Shown here: piece after piece, positions 40,591 through 52,916 of the stretch
How the letters are laid out: every line of letters begins with the position of its first letter
How positions within the stretch are numbered: the stretch's first letter is position 1
Program-made: the position numbers and the translations under genes
Source of the DNA: Blastobasis lacticolella
Lineage: Eukaryota; Arthropoda; Insecta; Lepidoptera; Blastobasidae
Length of the DNA: 64,000 nucleotides
Assembly: GCA_905147135.1 (NCBI GenBank)
Contig: LR990041.1
Location: 22,365,712 to 22,429,711 of the forward strand
Direction: 5' to 3'
The notes under the pieces: model-generated
Told to the model about the DNA's origin: nothing
Database searches by the model: none
Seen by the model: the letters and a program-made list of their open reading frames with translations, nothing else

Positions 40591-41628
40591 AGAATGTTTT
40601 GGGAACTACTGCTCTCGCCTACATTGGAAACACTAAATTACTATCAAACTCAAATATTCCACACCTATCTATGGTCAAACTGACTACGGCTGTCACGTCA
40701 TCTGGACATTGTCGTTGTTTTGTTGATATGTTTAAGTTGATATGTGTATATTCCAATGACTTCTATATTCCTAGATTTTTACTGTGTTGGACATTTATTT
40801 TCGAAATGAATGCAAACACGAATAAAAGCGGCATGAGAAATGTAATATTTAGAGTTGTTCATAAATATATAACCGAGTTTAGAGCAGATAAGTTGCCGTG
40901 CCATTTGGAGTATGTTAACAGCCGAATAGTAAAGATTATCAGTACGTAAAATGTACCTCAATTGAAAATATTAAATGAAATGTGATCTATTGGAAATCAT
41001 TTTAATTACCGTAAAATTTATATGTTTTGTAGTATTGGTTACCTTTATTTAAGGTTACAAAATTAACCGTCAAATTATAGTGTACTGTTATAGTTTTGAT
41101 CCTTTTGTATTTTTTTTTTACAAAAAATCTTATATTTATTTATTTATTTATTTGCATGCTACATGGTAATACAATGATAGTAAAACTTAAGACGAACAAG
41201 CATGTAGCACCCCGTAGGGGTACCGCAAAATTTTTGCGTTCAGATGTGTGTAAAAGCAATGCGGCGCTTTTGTATTGTATTGTAGCAGAGAGCTATTTTA
41301 TCCAGACACATTACGCAATGTACGACTATTCAGGCTGGAGCAATGAAACCCAGGATCAAGGAATTATGGAAATGTATCAAAGTATTAAGATTATCAAGGT
41401 CGCTGGTCGAACAGAGAGAGAATTAGAAGATAGATAACAGTTTGACGTTGCATCGTTCCGTGCATCAGTGTTGCTGTTAATAAATTAATAAGAGTAAATA
41501 TATACCAGACTCTTATTTCAATAGTTCCCCTTATTCTCAATCTTCCACCATAATGTAACATCTGAAGTGGGTACTCAGTTTGACAGTAGGTAACTTATTG
41601 TTGCAAGAGCAGTAGTTCCCAAAATGCA
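40591..41628. other. Segment between inverted hAT-like ends
   Basis: TTTTGGGAACTACTGCTCT at 40594-40612 is the exact inverse of AGAGCAGTAGTTCCCAAAA at 41609-41627. CAGTAGTTCCCAAAA resembles hAT termini (CAGTGGTTCCCAAA). The ends could bound a 1-kb non-autonomous element or be ends of two elements pointing outward; no 8-bp duplication was found. Open frames inside (40599-40949 and 41096-41437) have no recognisable domain. Confidence 0.4.
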
Positions 41629-41844
41629 AAACTATACTATATAATATTACCTACTCTTTATCATGATACTCTAAATTACAAGGGCAAATGCAAGGGCTTT
41701 GTAACGAGATCTGTTGACATTTTCAAATTATTTAGGATCTGATTAAAATAGGTATGTAATAAACCTCCCATTTATTTCATCTTGCTATCTTACTTGGAGC
41801 TGGCCTTATGTTAATCTTGATTTCATTATATATTACCAATCAGT

Positions 41845-42040
41845 GAGTGAAAACATTGTGATAAAACTGACTGAATGGGTAACCATGGTCCTATATTGTG
41901 TGTGTATGGGTCACGGCTGTCAGATCGCAGTCGCTCCACTGTAATTATCTGATCTGCCAAATCCTGGATCATGGTCAAGGCGGACCTCGGGGCCCTCGTG
42001 CGCGAGAGCATAAACGGGACATTAACGCCAAGATGATATA
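41845..42040 (+). repeat. SINE family 2, headless copy
   Basis: 'gagtgaaaacattgtgataaaac', 'gcagtcgctccactgtaatt', 'atcctggatcatggtcaagg' and 'ctcgtgcgcgagagcataaa' follow the family-2 body in sense order. The tRNA head is missing. Confidence 0.75.
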
Positions 42041-42663
42041 TCACCAATCCCTCTGTCTACTAACTATACTAAACTAGCACTTTTGGCTAATGTGGTTCAA
42101 GCTCAGCATTGGACTTTCGTAGGTAGGTGGACGCATTGTAGTCGTGCGATATGATATAAAATATTAACAAGTATCAAATTTTCTAGTCGAAGTATACGAG
42201 ACACAGACACAAATAAATTGGACATAGAGGCAAAGCACAGACGTAAGATACTATTTTTTAATATTTTAAGTTCACAGACTGATGCAGAACAAGGATACCA
42301 TGTAAACGATGGTGGTGGTCCGAATCGACTGACAGTGGTAGAAATTATAAAGTTTGGATATAGCAATGTCGATTGGATAATCTGTCCTTATTTATTTATT
42401 TATTTATTTAATATTTATTGTGCACAATAAATAGTATACAAAATAGACATACAGAAAAAATCACAACAGGTACAGCTTATTTCTAAAGAAATATCTTCCA
42501 GCCGACCAACGGAAGAGAGAGGTCAAAATCGAGAGGCAGATGGCGTGCACCTTAAATTTACTTACCTACTATAGTACAACTAAATATAAATACATACACC
42601 ATACATAATAGTACATAATACATACATATATAAATAATATAAATATATATATACATATACATA

Positions 42664-43755
42664 TTATGGATAACAAATGGAAAGATAGTGCTCTTTTACT
42701 CGTTTTTTAAACGTATCAGGCGAAGGACTGGTACGTACAGTATGCGGCAGCGAATTCCACAATCTAGCATGAACAGAAAAGGAGTTGGAATAACATTCGG
42801 AGTGATGAGGAGGAATAGAGAGCAGTGCCTTGACGCTAGAGCGACAGGGCATGTCTTGGGAACGGGAAAAATTAAAACGATCACGAAGGTAGGAAGGAGC
42901 TCGAGGATTATAGAGAACATTATAAAGGACACAAAGGATGTGAATATTCCTGCGATGGCGGATTGGAAGCCACTTGAGTTGGGCCCGATATTGGAAGATG
43001 TGGTCGTACTTGCGTAAGCCAAATATAAATCGGATACTAAGATTTTGGAGCCGCTCAAGCTTATTCAATAATTCTTCCGTAGCGTCGAGATAACAGGAGT
43101 CGGCGTAGTCTAATAAGGGAAGAATTAGTGTTTGGACGAGAGAGATCTTAGCATTCAAGGGCAGAAAATATTGGAGACGCTTAAGTGAGTGCAGTGTGTG
43201 GTGAACCTTCCTGCTGACATTGTTCACTTGGGACGCCCATGACAAGTTTGTGTCCAGAACTACCCCCAAATTTTTGGCAGTTGTTGTATATGGGATAATT
43301 GAGCCATAATATATAACCGAGGGCAATGTTGACATCCTTAATCGCTTACACATATAGGTACTGCCAACCAACATCATCTTCGATTTATTTGGGTTAACAA
43401 GCAGACCGTAGTCTCTTGCCCAATTGCAAACACTGGCAAGAACAGAGTTGAAGTAGTTGACAGCACCATCAATATCATCGAGATCGAAATGGTGATACAG
43501 CTGCAGATCGTCTGCATATAGATGGAAATTACAAGGGATTATCGAGGTGACAGTATTTATAAAAATGGAAAAGAGGAGAGGCGAAAGAACGCCACCCTGA
43601 GGCACGCCAGCAACGAGGTCACACCAGTTTGAGTTGGACTCATTCAAGCAGACACGCTGCGTACGGCCCCTAAGATAGTAGTTAGGGAGGCGAATAGGGG
43701 AATTTTCGGCAATACTCGAGCGTGGCAGTTTAAGATATGAGAGATACCTTAGACC
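42664..43755 (-). pseudogene. Family B LINE ORF2, C-terminal half
   Basis: From YLKLPRSSIAENSPIRLPNY (frame open above the listed start at 43647) to the stop at 42664. Contains AGVPQGGVLSPLLFSIFIN, catalytic LYADDLQLYHH, the thumb KSKMMLVGS and NLGVVLDTNLSW, then LDYADSCYLDA and the C-terminal ARLWNSLPHTVRTSPSPDTF. No break inside this half. The reading frame ends at 43755 where family C inserted. Confidence 0.9.
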
Positions 43756-45278
43756 TAATAGAACAACCTTGTAAAGTATTTAGCTCTATATGTAGTGACG
43801 CGCGCCTAGGATAGACGATCAGATTAGTAAAAAAAAATGGATAGTCTGAAATACTCGAGCGCGTCAGATTAAGATATTGGGGGTTGATTTTAGTGTTTAA
43901 AGACTAAATTTAACTAATCTGACGATAAGTCCTTGACGCCGCCGAGTTATAGGGTCGCGAACTTGTAAAAAAAAAACGTTAATCCGGCATTCTCGAGCGC
44001 GATTTTTTTTATTTTTATTTTGAAGAATATAATCTAAAACTTACTAAAAATACAAAATCTGCCGGTTTCCGCATGACCGGAAGTGTGGAGGAGCCATTTC
44101 GTCTTCCTAAGAACGCGTTACGGTATATAAGTCGCGAACGATACATTTTACAAAAAAAAAGTTTAAATAAACAAAAAAGGTAATTTTATTTTACACAAAA
44201 AAGGTCTCTTTACATTTTTGTCCAAAGTTAAAACGTTTTGACTTGAAGCATCATAAAAACTCAAACTCCCGGTTTTTTGAGTATATCTCGAAAACTGAGG
44301 GTGTTAAAAAAAATTGATATGAAATAATGATGATTAAATTATGTGACTTTTATTATATCTCAAAAATTTTTTTTTTTTCTAAAGCTCGACAATTTTCGTG
44401 GACTCGGAAAAAGTTACGCGTATCTGTATACAAAAGTATTATTAACATGTACAGTTTCATGTATGTATATTATTCAATAGCCTGTTGATCCTCAAATTGT
44501 TTTTTGGACGTACCGTAAGCAAAACGAAGTGAAGAATTGAAGCAAAAAAGAGGAATTTGCCATAAACATTTTTTTATACAATAAATAATACACTTCGTAC
44601 TACATTTCATCTACATTTACGTTGGTTGTATCTATCGCTTTATTGTCATTCTTAAATTCCCCATTTTATCAAGGAGAAAGAAAGGAAAAGAAAGAAACCA
44701 AAAAACCTTTTTCGGTCAGATTAAGAGAACCCACCAACATTTTTGTCAGATTAAAAAAATATGCTTTCAGGATACCGAGATAAACCTCCCCTATGAAAAT
44801 CTGACGCGCTCGAGTATTTCAAAAAAACTTTTTTTTTTTGCATTTTCAAAAATTCGTCGTAACTTATCGTCACGCCGAAATCGTCAGTTTTTTTAAAGGG
44901 AGCTTCCTTGGGGCCTACTTAACACCCCTTCCGAAAATCTGACGCGCTCGAGTAAATTTTTTTTTTTTGCATTTTTGACTACTTTATATGCCTACCCCCA
45001 CCACGCAAACCGGCAGATTAGTATACCGTTGTTATCAGAGGCACTCGGGGCATACGTAGTATGAATATCTGACGCGCTCGAGAATGCCCAAGTAACTGTT
45101 CTTTTTAACATTTTTGAAAAACCGTACACGCCAAACCCACCGCTAAAATGGTTTTTGCCATACGAGCTTTTCTTTTCGAAATTATTTTATCTTTCGATTT
45201 TGATAGGTCTCGACGGCGCCGTTGAATTACGCCATTTAGCTACCTCGCCTCCCTAACTATAGGAGTCGAACCAAGATA
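43756..45278 (+). other. Family C 5' UTR with repeated CTCGAGCGCGTCAG motif
   Basis: Contains 'actcgagcgcgtcag' or variants near 43852 and 43990, and the inverse 'ctgacgcgctcgag' near 44803, 44938 and 45067, with long T runs between. The motif is thus in one orientation in the first quarter and the opposite in the rest. Assigning all of this to the 5' UTR rests on the fact that family B resumes exactly at both outer edges. Confidence 0.55.
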
Positions 45279-46640
45279 ATGCTGAAGTTCCGCGGGTACA
45301 TCCGTACGCGACGGATCGCTCTCATTGTTTACGACGCTAACGTGTTATTTACGTGTGCTAAAATGACGTATACAGTAAAATGTAATCAGTGCAACATAGT
45401 TATTAACGAACTGTTGTGTTTTATACAAAATAAAATTTCCGTAATTGATACCGATAGCCTAATGAAAATATGTTTGTCGGCTTTTACAAGTGACGAAATT
45501 CAAATGTCGAAGTAGTTATTATTCGAGTCAGTGTCGACGAATAAAAGAAACATAACGCGCAAGAAAAAAGGAAAAGAATGCCGTGATTTGGAGGACGTGA
45601 TAACTCTTTTCAAGGAGTCTGAACCAGATGAGATCCCAGTCTTCGTAGCTCATCAGTTGGAAAAACTACCACCAATACTATTTGACCACCTTGATACCAC
45701 TAAACTACTGAAAGACCTGACGCTAGTAAAAAACTACGTGGATGTGATCAGGGCAACCTACGTGACTCGTGATCAGCTGGAAGAAATTAAACAGGAGGTA
45801 AACACCATGAAGTATGAGTCACTCATAAACAACCATGTTACTGTGAAGCGAGGTGGTAGTGCTTATTTGGACAGTGGTCCCATTGGGCTATCATACTACG
45901 ATGACTCAACATCTGATCTTCAGACGGATATTGCTTCTAAAAATACGCAAATGTTGACTCCTGCTTTGCGGGTGAATTGCGAAAAAAGTCCGGGAAATAT
46001 TGGTCTGAATAAAGAAGATCTGGGTAAGGAGAAAAAATGTTGCGAGTGCGAGATAGTGCCCGAGGCCGATGAACCGCGGTCGCCGCCGCTCGCGTCGCCG
46101 CAGCCGTCCGTGCAGCGGTCTATACCTACATCGCCCGCGGAGCGAGCCCTGCACTCGCCGTGTTTGTTGAGCTCTGACGGTAAACAGCTGATTGGTTCTA
46201 GTGAACGTAAACAGACCGAGATTCGTAGGGAGGAGGAAAATGGTAATTGGCGGACAGTTAAAAAGCGGAAATCGAAGCCAAAATATAGGTATTTAGGAAA
46301 AATAGGTGTTAATGGTGAAACAACTGGGGTGTTTCGGGCGGCTGAGCGTAAAATACCTATTTTTATTACGAATGTACACAAAAGCACGAAGGAATCTGAT
46401 ATCGAGGCACATATTCTCAAAGAAACGAAGGAAATAGTAAAATTAGAGAAAATAGCCATTAAAAATGCCGCACACTATAACGCCTACAAGTTTTTTGTAG
46501 CGGAACCGAAGATCGAATTATTTTTAAATGACAAATTGTGGCCGCGCGGAATAATATTTCGACGATTTGTAAATTTTAAGCGTAAAGTGTCAACCAGTGT
46601 ACCTGGTGAAGCCGGCTCAGTGAGAAATAGAGATGAATAA
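45279..46640 (+). pseudogene. Family C LINE ORF1 with one nonsense codon
   Basis: RNA-binding ORF1-type protein. The N-terminal part (MTYTVKCNQCNIVINELLCF, ATG at 45363) has a C-x2-C finger start and ends ...EIQMSK with TAG at 45513-45515; the same frame continues LLFESVSTNK and KGKECRDLEDVITLFKE, then VFVAHQLEKLPPILFDHLD, a conserved coiled-coil block of lepidopteran LINE ORF1 proteins. The C-terminal part (KKRKSKPKYRYLGKIG to RRFVNFKRKVS) looks like an RNA-recognition-type fold. Its stop overlaps the ORF2 start. Confidence 0.75.
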
Positions 46641-49386
46641 TAAGCGAACACTTAAACTAGCAAGTTTCAACTGTAGGAGCGTCAAACGCTCCGTGGACGA
46701 AATCCGGCGTCTGTGTAAGGTGTGCGACGTTATAGCTCTGCAGGAGACGTGGCTTATGGGACGAGCTAGCATATCTCAACGGTATTGACTGCGACTTTAG
46801 CTCCGTGGGAACATCGGCGGTAGATGCGCAGGCAGGCATGTTGCGCGGCCGGCCGCACGGCGGTGTGGCGCTGCTGTGGCGGACCGCCGCCCTGACCGAC
46901 GTTGTAGTGATACAGTGTGATAACCCACGAGTGTGTGCTGTTAGGGCAGTGACATGTGATCGCCCAATAATAGTGGTCAGTATATACATGCCTACTGATT
47001 CTGGGAACAACTTAGCGGACTTTACGAATTGTCTCGGTACGGTAAGCGCTATTATTGAGGAATACAACACTGCAGCTGCATTTATTGTAGGAGATTTTAA
47101 TGCCCATCCGCACGAACTTTTTTATAACGAATTGATGGATTTTTGTCATGAACACCAGTGGACTTGTGCAGACATTGAAAAGCTAGGCTTGGCGTCGAAC
47201 AGTTTCACCTATGTAAGCGATGCGCACGGTACTACGCGTTGGTTAGACCATTGTGTAGTAACGAAAGCGGCTCAGCTCACTATTAGCAAAATATCTGTAA
47301 AATATGATTCTGTATGGTCCGATCATTTTCCTTTGCTAATAGATTGTAATTTGGATGTCCTGTGCCCTAAAGTGTTAAATCAACATTTAAATCAATGCGA
47401 CAATTGTATAACGTGGGGGGACAGAAGTTTTAGCGAAACTGAACTATATAGTAAAGAATGCCATAACAGACTAAGATTAATTGACTTCCCAACTAGGGTT
47501 ACAAATTGCTGTGATAAATTATGTAATGATTTGAATCATAGGGATATAATTGACAAGCTGTATTCAGATGTTGTATCCGCCTTAGCGGCGTCTGCCTTAG
47601 TTGGTCGGGGAAGGAGGCGGAAGAGTAGGAGGTCCACCTATGTGACGGGGTGGAACAAGCATGTAAGTGAGGCTCATAGGGAGGCCAGGTTGAAGTTTCA
47701 GTTGTGGGAGCTGTATGGAAGACCTATAACTGGCCAGGTATACGAAGAAATGCGTAATTCTAAAAAGACATTTAAATCTAGATTACGGTGGTGTCAAAAT
47801 CATAAAATAAAAATAAAAATAGATTTGTTAGCAGAACACCATTCTAGTAACGATTTTCGAGCATTCTGGAAGCATACGAACCAATTGAGGCTAAAGCCTG
47901 GTCTTCCAGTTAGCGTCGGAGGCGCGACCGATTTGAAAGATATAGCGGAACTCTTTAAAAATGATTTTAAGATCCAGCCTCTTAATACTACGAGCTCGCT
48001 GGAGGTGATCGATACTGAGAATTTTGGTGAGAACCTGGAAATCAGATTTACTGCCAAAGATGTGGCAAAAGCAATAAAGGGTATAGCCAGGGGCAAGTCA
48101 CCAGGCCACGATAGTCTCAGTATCGAACATCTTCAGTATGCTGGACCTCACCTGCATAGAGTGTTGGCTATGCTGTACACCCTGTGTGTTGGGCATTCAT
48201 ACCACCCGCGGAGATGGTGAAGACGGTGGTAGTTCCTATTGTTAAAAGTAAAACGGGCAATCTATCAGATACATCTAACTACAGACCGATTTCACTAGCA
48301 ACAATTATTGCGAAGGTGTTTAACGGCGTGTTGAACACACACTTGAATAAGTATGTAACCTTGCATGATAATCAGTTTGGGTTTAGGCCCAAACTCTCCA
48401 CTGAAAGCGCAATTGTGTGTGTGAAGCATGCCGTCAAATACTACACGGATAGGAACACACCTGTTTACGCCTGTTTCCTGGACCTCACGAAGGCGTTCGA
48501 CTTGGTTTCATATAACATCTTATGGAAGAAGCTAACTGAGATTAGTTTGCCAGCTCCGCTTATTAATATTTTTAAGTATTGGTACGGGAACCAAGTCAAC
48601 CACGTGAGGTGGGGCAACAAGTTGTCCGATCCGTACAGGTTGGGGTGCGGGGTGAGACAGGGGGGGCTAACGTCCCCTACGCTCTTCAACCTGTACGTAA
48701 ATGAGTTAATTGTCGCGCTCAGCAGCCGCCATGTCGGCTGTCACATTGACGGGGTGTGCATCAATAACATTAGCTATGCAGACGACATGGTGCTGCTGAG
48801 TGCGTCGGTTTGTGGTCTCCGCGAACTCATAGGCATTTGTGAAACTTATGCCTCTGGTCATGGTCTTAAATACAATGCTATGAAAAGCGAGCTGATGGTT
48901 TTTAAGGCTGGTAGTAGAATTCCGATCAGTGTGCCCCCAGTCAAATTGGGTGGAGTGCCGTTGAGGCGGGTACAACAATTTAAATATCTGGGCCACATAT
49001 TGACTGACGATTTGAAGGATGATGCTGACATTGAGCGGGAGCGGAGGGCGTTGTCGGTCAGAGCGAACATGATAACCCACAGGTTTTCTCAGTGCTCGAT
49101 AGACGTAAAGTTAACCCTTTTCCGAGCCTACTGTACATCTTTTTATACGAGCAGCCTGTGGGTTTGTTACACGCAAAGATCATACAACGCTCTCCGTGTT
49201 CAATATAACAACGCGCTCAGGGCGCTGTTGCGGCTGCCCCGCTACTGCAGCGCGTCGGGGATGTTCGCCGAAGCGCGCGTAGACTGCTTCTACGCCACGA
49301 TGCGTAAAAGGGCGGCATCGATGGCGGCGCGGCTGGACGGCCCGTTCATGAGGTACTGGATGTCGCTTCATGCGCCACCGACGTGA
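46633..49386 (+). pseudogene. Family C LINE ORF2: AP endonuclease and reverse transcriptase
   Basis: ATG at 46633. Endonuclease: LKLASFNCRSVKRS and VIALQETWLMG (N and E motifs), then after a frameshift near 46757-46800 GGVALLWR, SIYMPTDSGN, FIVGDFNAHPHE, and WSDHFPL (SDH). RT: linker ending KSPGHDSLSIEHL, a second frameshift at 48184-48220, then SNYRPISLATIIAKVF, HDNQFGFRPKLSTESA, FLDLTKAFDLV, GVRQGGLTSPTLFNLY, SYADDMVLLS and QFKYLGHILTDD. Apart from the two frameshifts the protein is complete to its stop at 49386. Confidence 0.88.
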
Positions 49387-49618
49387 CTCAGGAGCGGGAA
49401 TATTAATAAATAATTTTATACATTTGACATCGTGATAGTTATATATATGCTTAAACTGACATTCAAATGATTATATTTTAACTTAATAACATTTAAATAT
49501 TAAGCTAATTTAATTATTACTGTTAAGATTATTGATTGATGTATTGCGTTGATAATTTTATTTATTGTTTTTAATGAATTGATTGTGCTAACTATGGAAT
49601 TTAATTTTCTGAAATAAA

Positions 49619-49647
49619 AATATTCTATTCTATTCTATTCTATTCTA
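49619..49647 (+). repeat. (TATTC)n tail of LINE family C
   Basis: Five or so TATTC units after an AATAAAAATA stretch, directly followed by resumed family-B sequence (AAGTGAACGAAGGAC). Confidence 0.85.
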
Positions 49648-51469
49648 AGTGAACGAAGGACAGCAAGGAGAATGTCAAAATCCACGGTGTTAAAGGCACT
49701 ACTAAAGTCCAGTAAGGCAAGCACAGTTAACGACTTATTTTCAAAAGCCCAACGAATGTCGTCTGTGACTTTAAGAAGCGCGGTAACAGTGCTGTGACCA
49801 GAGCGGAAACCAGACTGATAAGGTGATAATAAGTTATTAGTTAAAATAAAATGCGTTAGTTGCTTGTGGGCAATATGCTCAAGGACTTTGGAGAGGAACG
49901 GTAAATTGAGATGGGTCGGAAGTGGGCAGGAGATGAGGGACTGGGAATCTTGGGGAGAGGAATGACGTTAGCATGTTTCCACGCTGTGGGGAATGAGCTA
50001 TTTTCCAAGGAGAAATTTAAAATGTGGGTTAGTATAGGTAATAGCTCAGGAAGGAGAAGAGAGATCATACGGGATGATAAGCAATCATAACCCACGGCAG
50101 TAGATGTTATAGATAAAATGTGTTTTTTGACATCCTCCTCACCTACAACGTTAAAACAGAAAGAGCTACAAACTGGCAAAGGTTGGGCTGCGATATTAGA
50201 TATGGTTTTGGCTTTACGAACGCTATCGGCTACAATAGGTGGGACAGAGAAGTGGTCATTAAGGGAGTTTAAATCTACTGACCCCTCGAAAGAGTCAGGT
50301 GATTTACCAATACCAAGTGATCTTAAAAGTCTCCAAGCCTGTGTCGAGTCAGAACTGCTGATAGAGTTATGAATGTAGCGTCTTCTAGCATCCCTACACA
50401 AACGACTGCAACTGTTTCGAAGATATTTGTATCGAGCTAAGTTAACATCTGTGGGACAACTACGGAAACGATTCTTTGCGCGATCACGCCTGCCCATCAC
50501 TTGCTTAATATCTGGGGTTAACCACGGTGCAGGTGTATGTCGCATTTTTACCTTTTTTAAAGGAGCATGAGCATCATACAGATTAATAATCTTTTCATTA
50601 AAAATGTTCACCTTCTCATCTATGAGATCAGTGTCGGTAATAGGGGCCCAGTCAATTGCAGAAGCATCCTTACTCAACGCCTCCAAATTTATGTCCTTGA
50701 AGCTACGTAATAGAAGGAATTTTGATTTTTGTCTGGATGGACGAATTTTGTAGGATAGATAAACAAGATCGTGATAAGAAAAATTTGCCGGAAATTGACC
50801 GTGTGATGCTATATGACCAAGAGAAGAAGCGATCATTAGGTCTAAGAGTGAAGGAGTACAGTTTGGTGTATGATGTGTAGCAGAAAGGGGAAGGATATGA
50901 AGGTCGACCGAGGACAAGAGATTTCGCAGTTTCTGGGCACGGGAGTTGTTTTTAAGGAGGCATGTATTGAAGTCACCAAGTAAAACAATGTGTTCATAAT
51001 TTTGGCGAAGAGTAGATAAAGAATCATCAAGCTGGCTAAAATAATCGACGTGTAGATTGGGACTATAAAATACTCCCAATAAAATTTTCTTATGATGCAA
51101 TGTGACTTCAATAAAAAGATGTTCCGCTGATTGTGTGTACTGACTAGGTGATACACTGACTACATTATAGACAATATCCGCACGAAGGTATATTGCCACA
51201 CCACCGCCTCCCTTGCCCGTACGGTCGTTACGAATCAGTTTATAACCCGGAAGAGGATAGAGATAGGTAGAGAGAGAAGGCTTTAAAAAAGATTCAGAAA
51301 TTAAAACTGCATCAACAGGAGAGCTGCTAAACGACGCTAGAAGATCAGAGTAATGTGCAGGAATACTCTGTGCGTTGATGTGTACAACATTGAAATTTTT
51401 TGGAAATTTAGAAAAGACTAATTTTAGTTGATCATGTACGGATACGAAAGTGGAATCACTGTCACACAA
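49648..51469 (-). pseudogene. Family B LINE ORF2, endonuclease and N-terminal RT half
   Basis: From 51469: endonuclease with FNVVHINAQSIPAHYSDLL, DAVLISESFL, GGGGVAIYLR, LLGVFYSPN, VLLGDFNTCL and the late FSYHDLVYLS (SDH position changed to YHD). The linker APWLTPDIKQVMGRRDRAKNR follows, then RT start VGYDCLSSRMISLLL, NVIPLPKIPSPSSPAHFRPIS. A frame change near 49870-49900 leads to the SGFRSGHSTVTALL and LLDFSSAFNTVDFDILLAVL region (motif A), which is cut at 49648 by family C. Confidence 0.88.
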
Positions 51470-52104
51470 TAGGTTTCGCTAGAGGAAGAGCACGAGAAAA
51501 AACTATCGTCCCAATGTAAAGAATCCATATGAATAAATACTAAGTATAAATAAATAAAGTATTAAATATGTAAAACAAAAAGTCTTAATAATAAAAAACT
51601 AACTTATACAACCTAAATTGTAGCTTATTCTTAATTACAAATCAAATCGACACTTGCCGTGGTAATTTCCTGCTTCTCAATAGTATTAACCTACAATCAA
51701 TTTACTATGTAATAAAGTCATGGCCAACAACTGATGGATTTGATGTCGAAGAGAAAAAAGAAAAAGGCAATTATACAAAAAAAAAACATAAATGAAGACT
51801 AGGCTGTATAGTAGTCAAACCTTTGCCTGCTCTCTTCCATGGATTAAGAAGAAAAAAAAAAATTACGTTGACAAGGTGGTGATTGACAATTCGATATTTG
51901 ACATATCAATGTTTTGATTTGTCTGTTGACAGACAAAATATAAACAGTAACCTCCAAATCATATCAAATTATTTTAAAGTAAAAACTAATAAGTAATAAC
52001 ATTCACTGTTGAAGGGTAGCAAATAATTTGACTACCGCATTGTACAAAAGTTGAAAAAATATAAAGAGAAACAAACTATAATCGGACCAAATTTAGAAGG
52101 TTGC

Positions 52105-52758
52105 CTACTTAGCCCTTGTACTACGGACGCGAGTGGGGGCCGCGGTCGATGCTGCCCCTGTTTTAACAGGTGGTGGTGGTGGTGCAGTCTTCACTGATGT
52201 AGCTTGAGGCTGTGGCGAGTGCTTTTGAGGCACAGACCGTGCCTGTGGCGAGACTACCGGATCTTTGGTGACAGGCTCCGGGAACAATTTGATAAGCGCC
52301 AGTAGTTCACTCTGCGCTTCAATCCTTCTCCGCGTCTTATCAGGCAGCAAGATATATATTCTGCCATCAGTGGACCAGCAATTACGCACCCCGAAATGTT
52401 GCCGCGCAGCTACAAATACCTCATGTCTAGATTTAGTCAGATATTCCGAGACTGTGACACCTGACCCCTTTAGGGTGGTCTTAGCATTCCAAACAAGCCG
52501 CCGCAGATCTAGATCATGAAAGCGGACAAGGACTGGACGGGGTTTCTTTGTTGAGGTGCTTTTTCCAAGTCTATGACAAATTTCCAGATCTTTAGAGGTA
52601 AGCTCAGTCAACTGCATTTGGTTGGTTAATACAGTAGTTATGCCCTCGTGTAACCTCTCATCTTGTTTTTCAGCAATACCATGCATCAACAACACTTTTC
52701 GCCGAAGAAATGTCTCTTGTCGGTCGAGACCAAGCGCAAGCAGCTCGGTTTGGCTCAT
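52105..52758 (-). pseudogene. Family B LINE ORF1 protein
   Basis: 217 residues. The core has KVLLMHGIAEKQDERLHEGI, DLEICHRLGKS, RPVLVRFHDLDLRRLVW, GVTVSEYLTKSRHEV and FGVRNCWSTDGRIYILLPD, the RNA-recognition-like ORF1 fold common in lepidopteran LINEs (Transposase_22-like). A Pro/Gln/Ala-rich basic tail ends RVRSTRAK. The coiled coil expected upstream is short or missing, so the true start may lie further 5' or the copy may be truncated. The frame itself is intact. Confidence 0.8.
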
Positions 52759-52916
52759 GACTTTGGACAGAGTTTGCCAGTGTTTTAATTGTCTACAACA
52801 TAAATATATTTAAATAAACTGATTCTAAATATTTTTAAATTCAATAAATATAGCACCAAAATCAAAACACGTTTATTGGCGCCGACGCCTACCCGCAGAT
52901 GAAGCCGCCAATGAAG

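Larger units (their letters stand above)
43756..49647 (+). mobile_element. Non-LTR retrotransposon, family C (nearly full length)
   Basis: Sits antisense inside family B. It has a 1.5-kb 5' UTR (43756-45278), ORF1 (from 45279/45363 to 46640), ORF2 (46633-49386) with endonuclease and RT, and a tail of TATTC units at 49619-49647. Stops and frameshifts in both ORFs make it inactive. The RT (RQGGLTSPTLFNLYVNEL, SYADDMVLLS) belongs to the CR1/L2/Rex1 group. No clear target duplication; a small target deletion is possible. It must be younger than family B. Confidence 0.88.

Noticed and set aside
41096..41437. Open frame of 113 codons as a host gene
   Set aside because: No recognisable domain, starts in a poly-T/ATTT stretch, and lies in a block bounded by inverted transposon-like ends.
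45906..46459. Minus-strand frames opposite LINE ORF1
   Set aside because: Shadows of the GC-rich Pro/Ser part of ORF1; they carry no domain.
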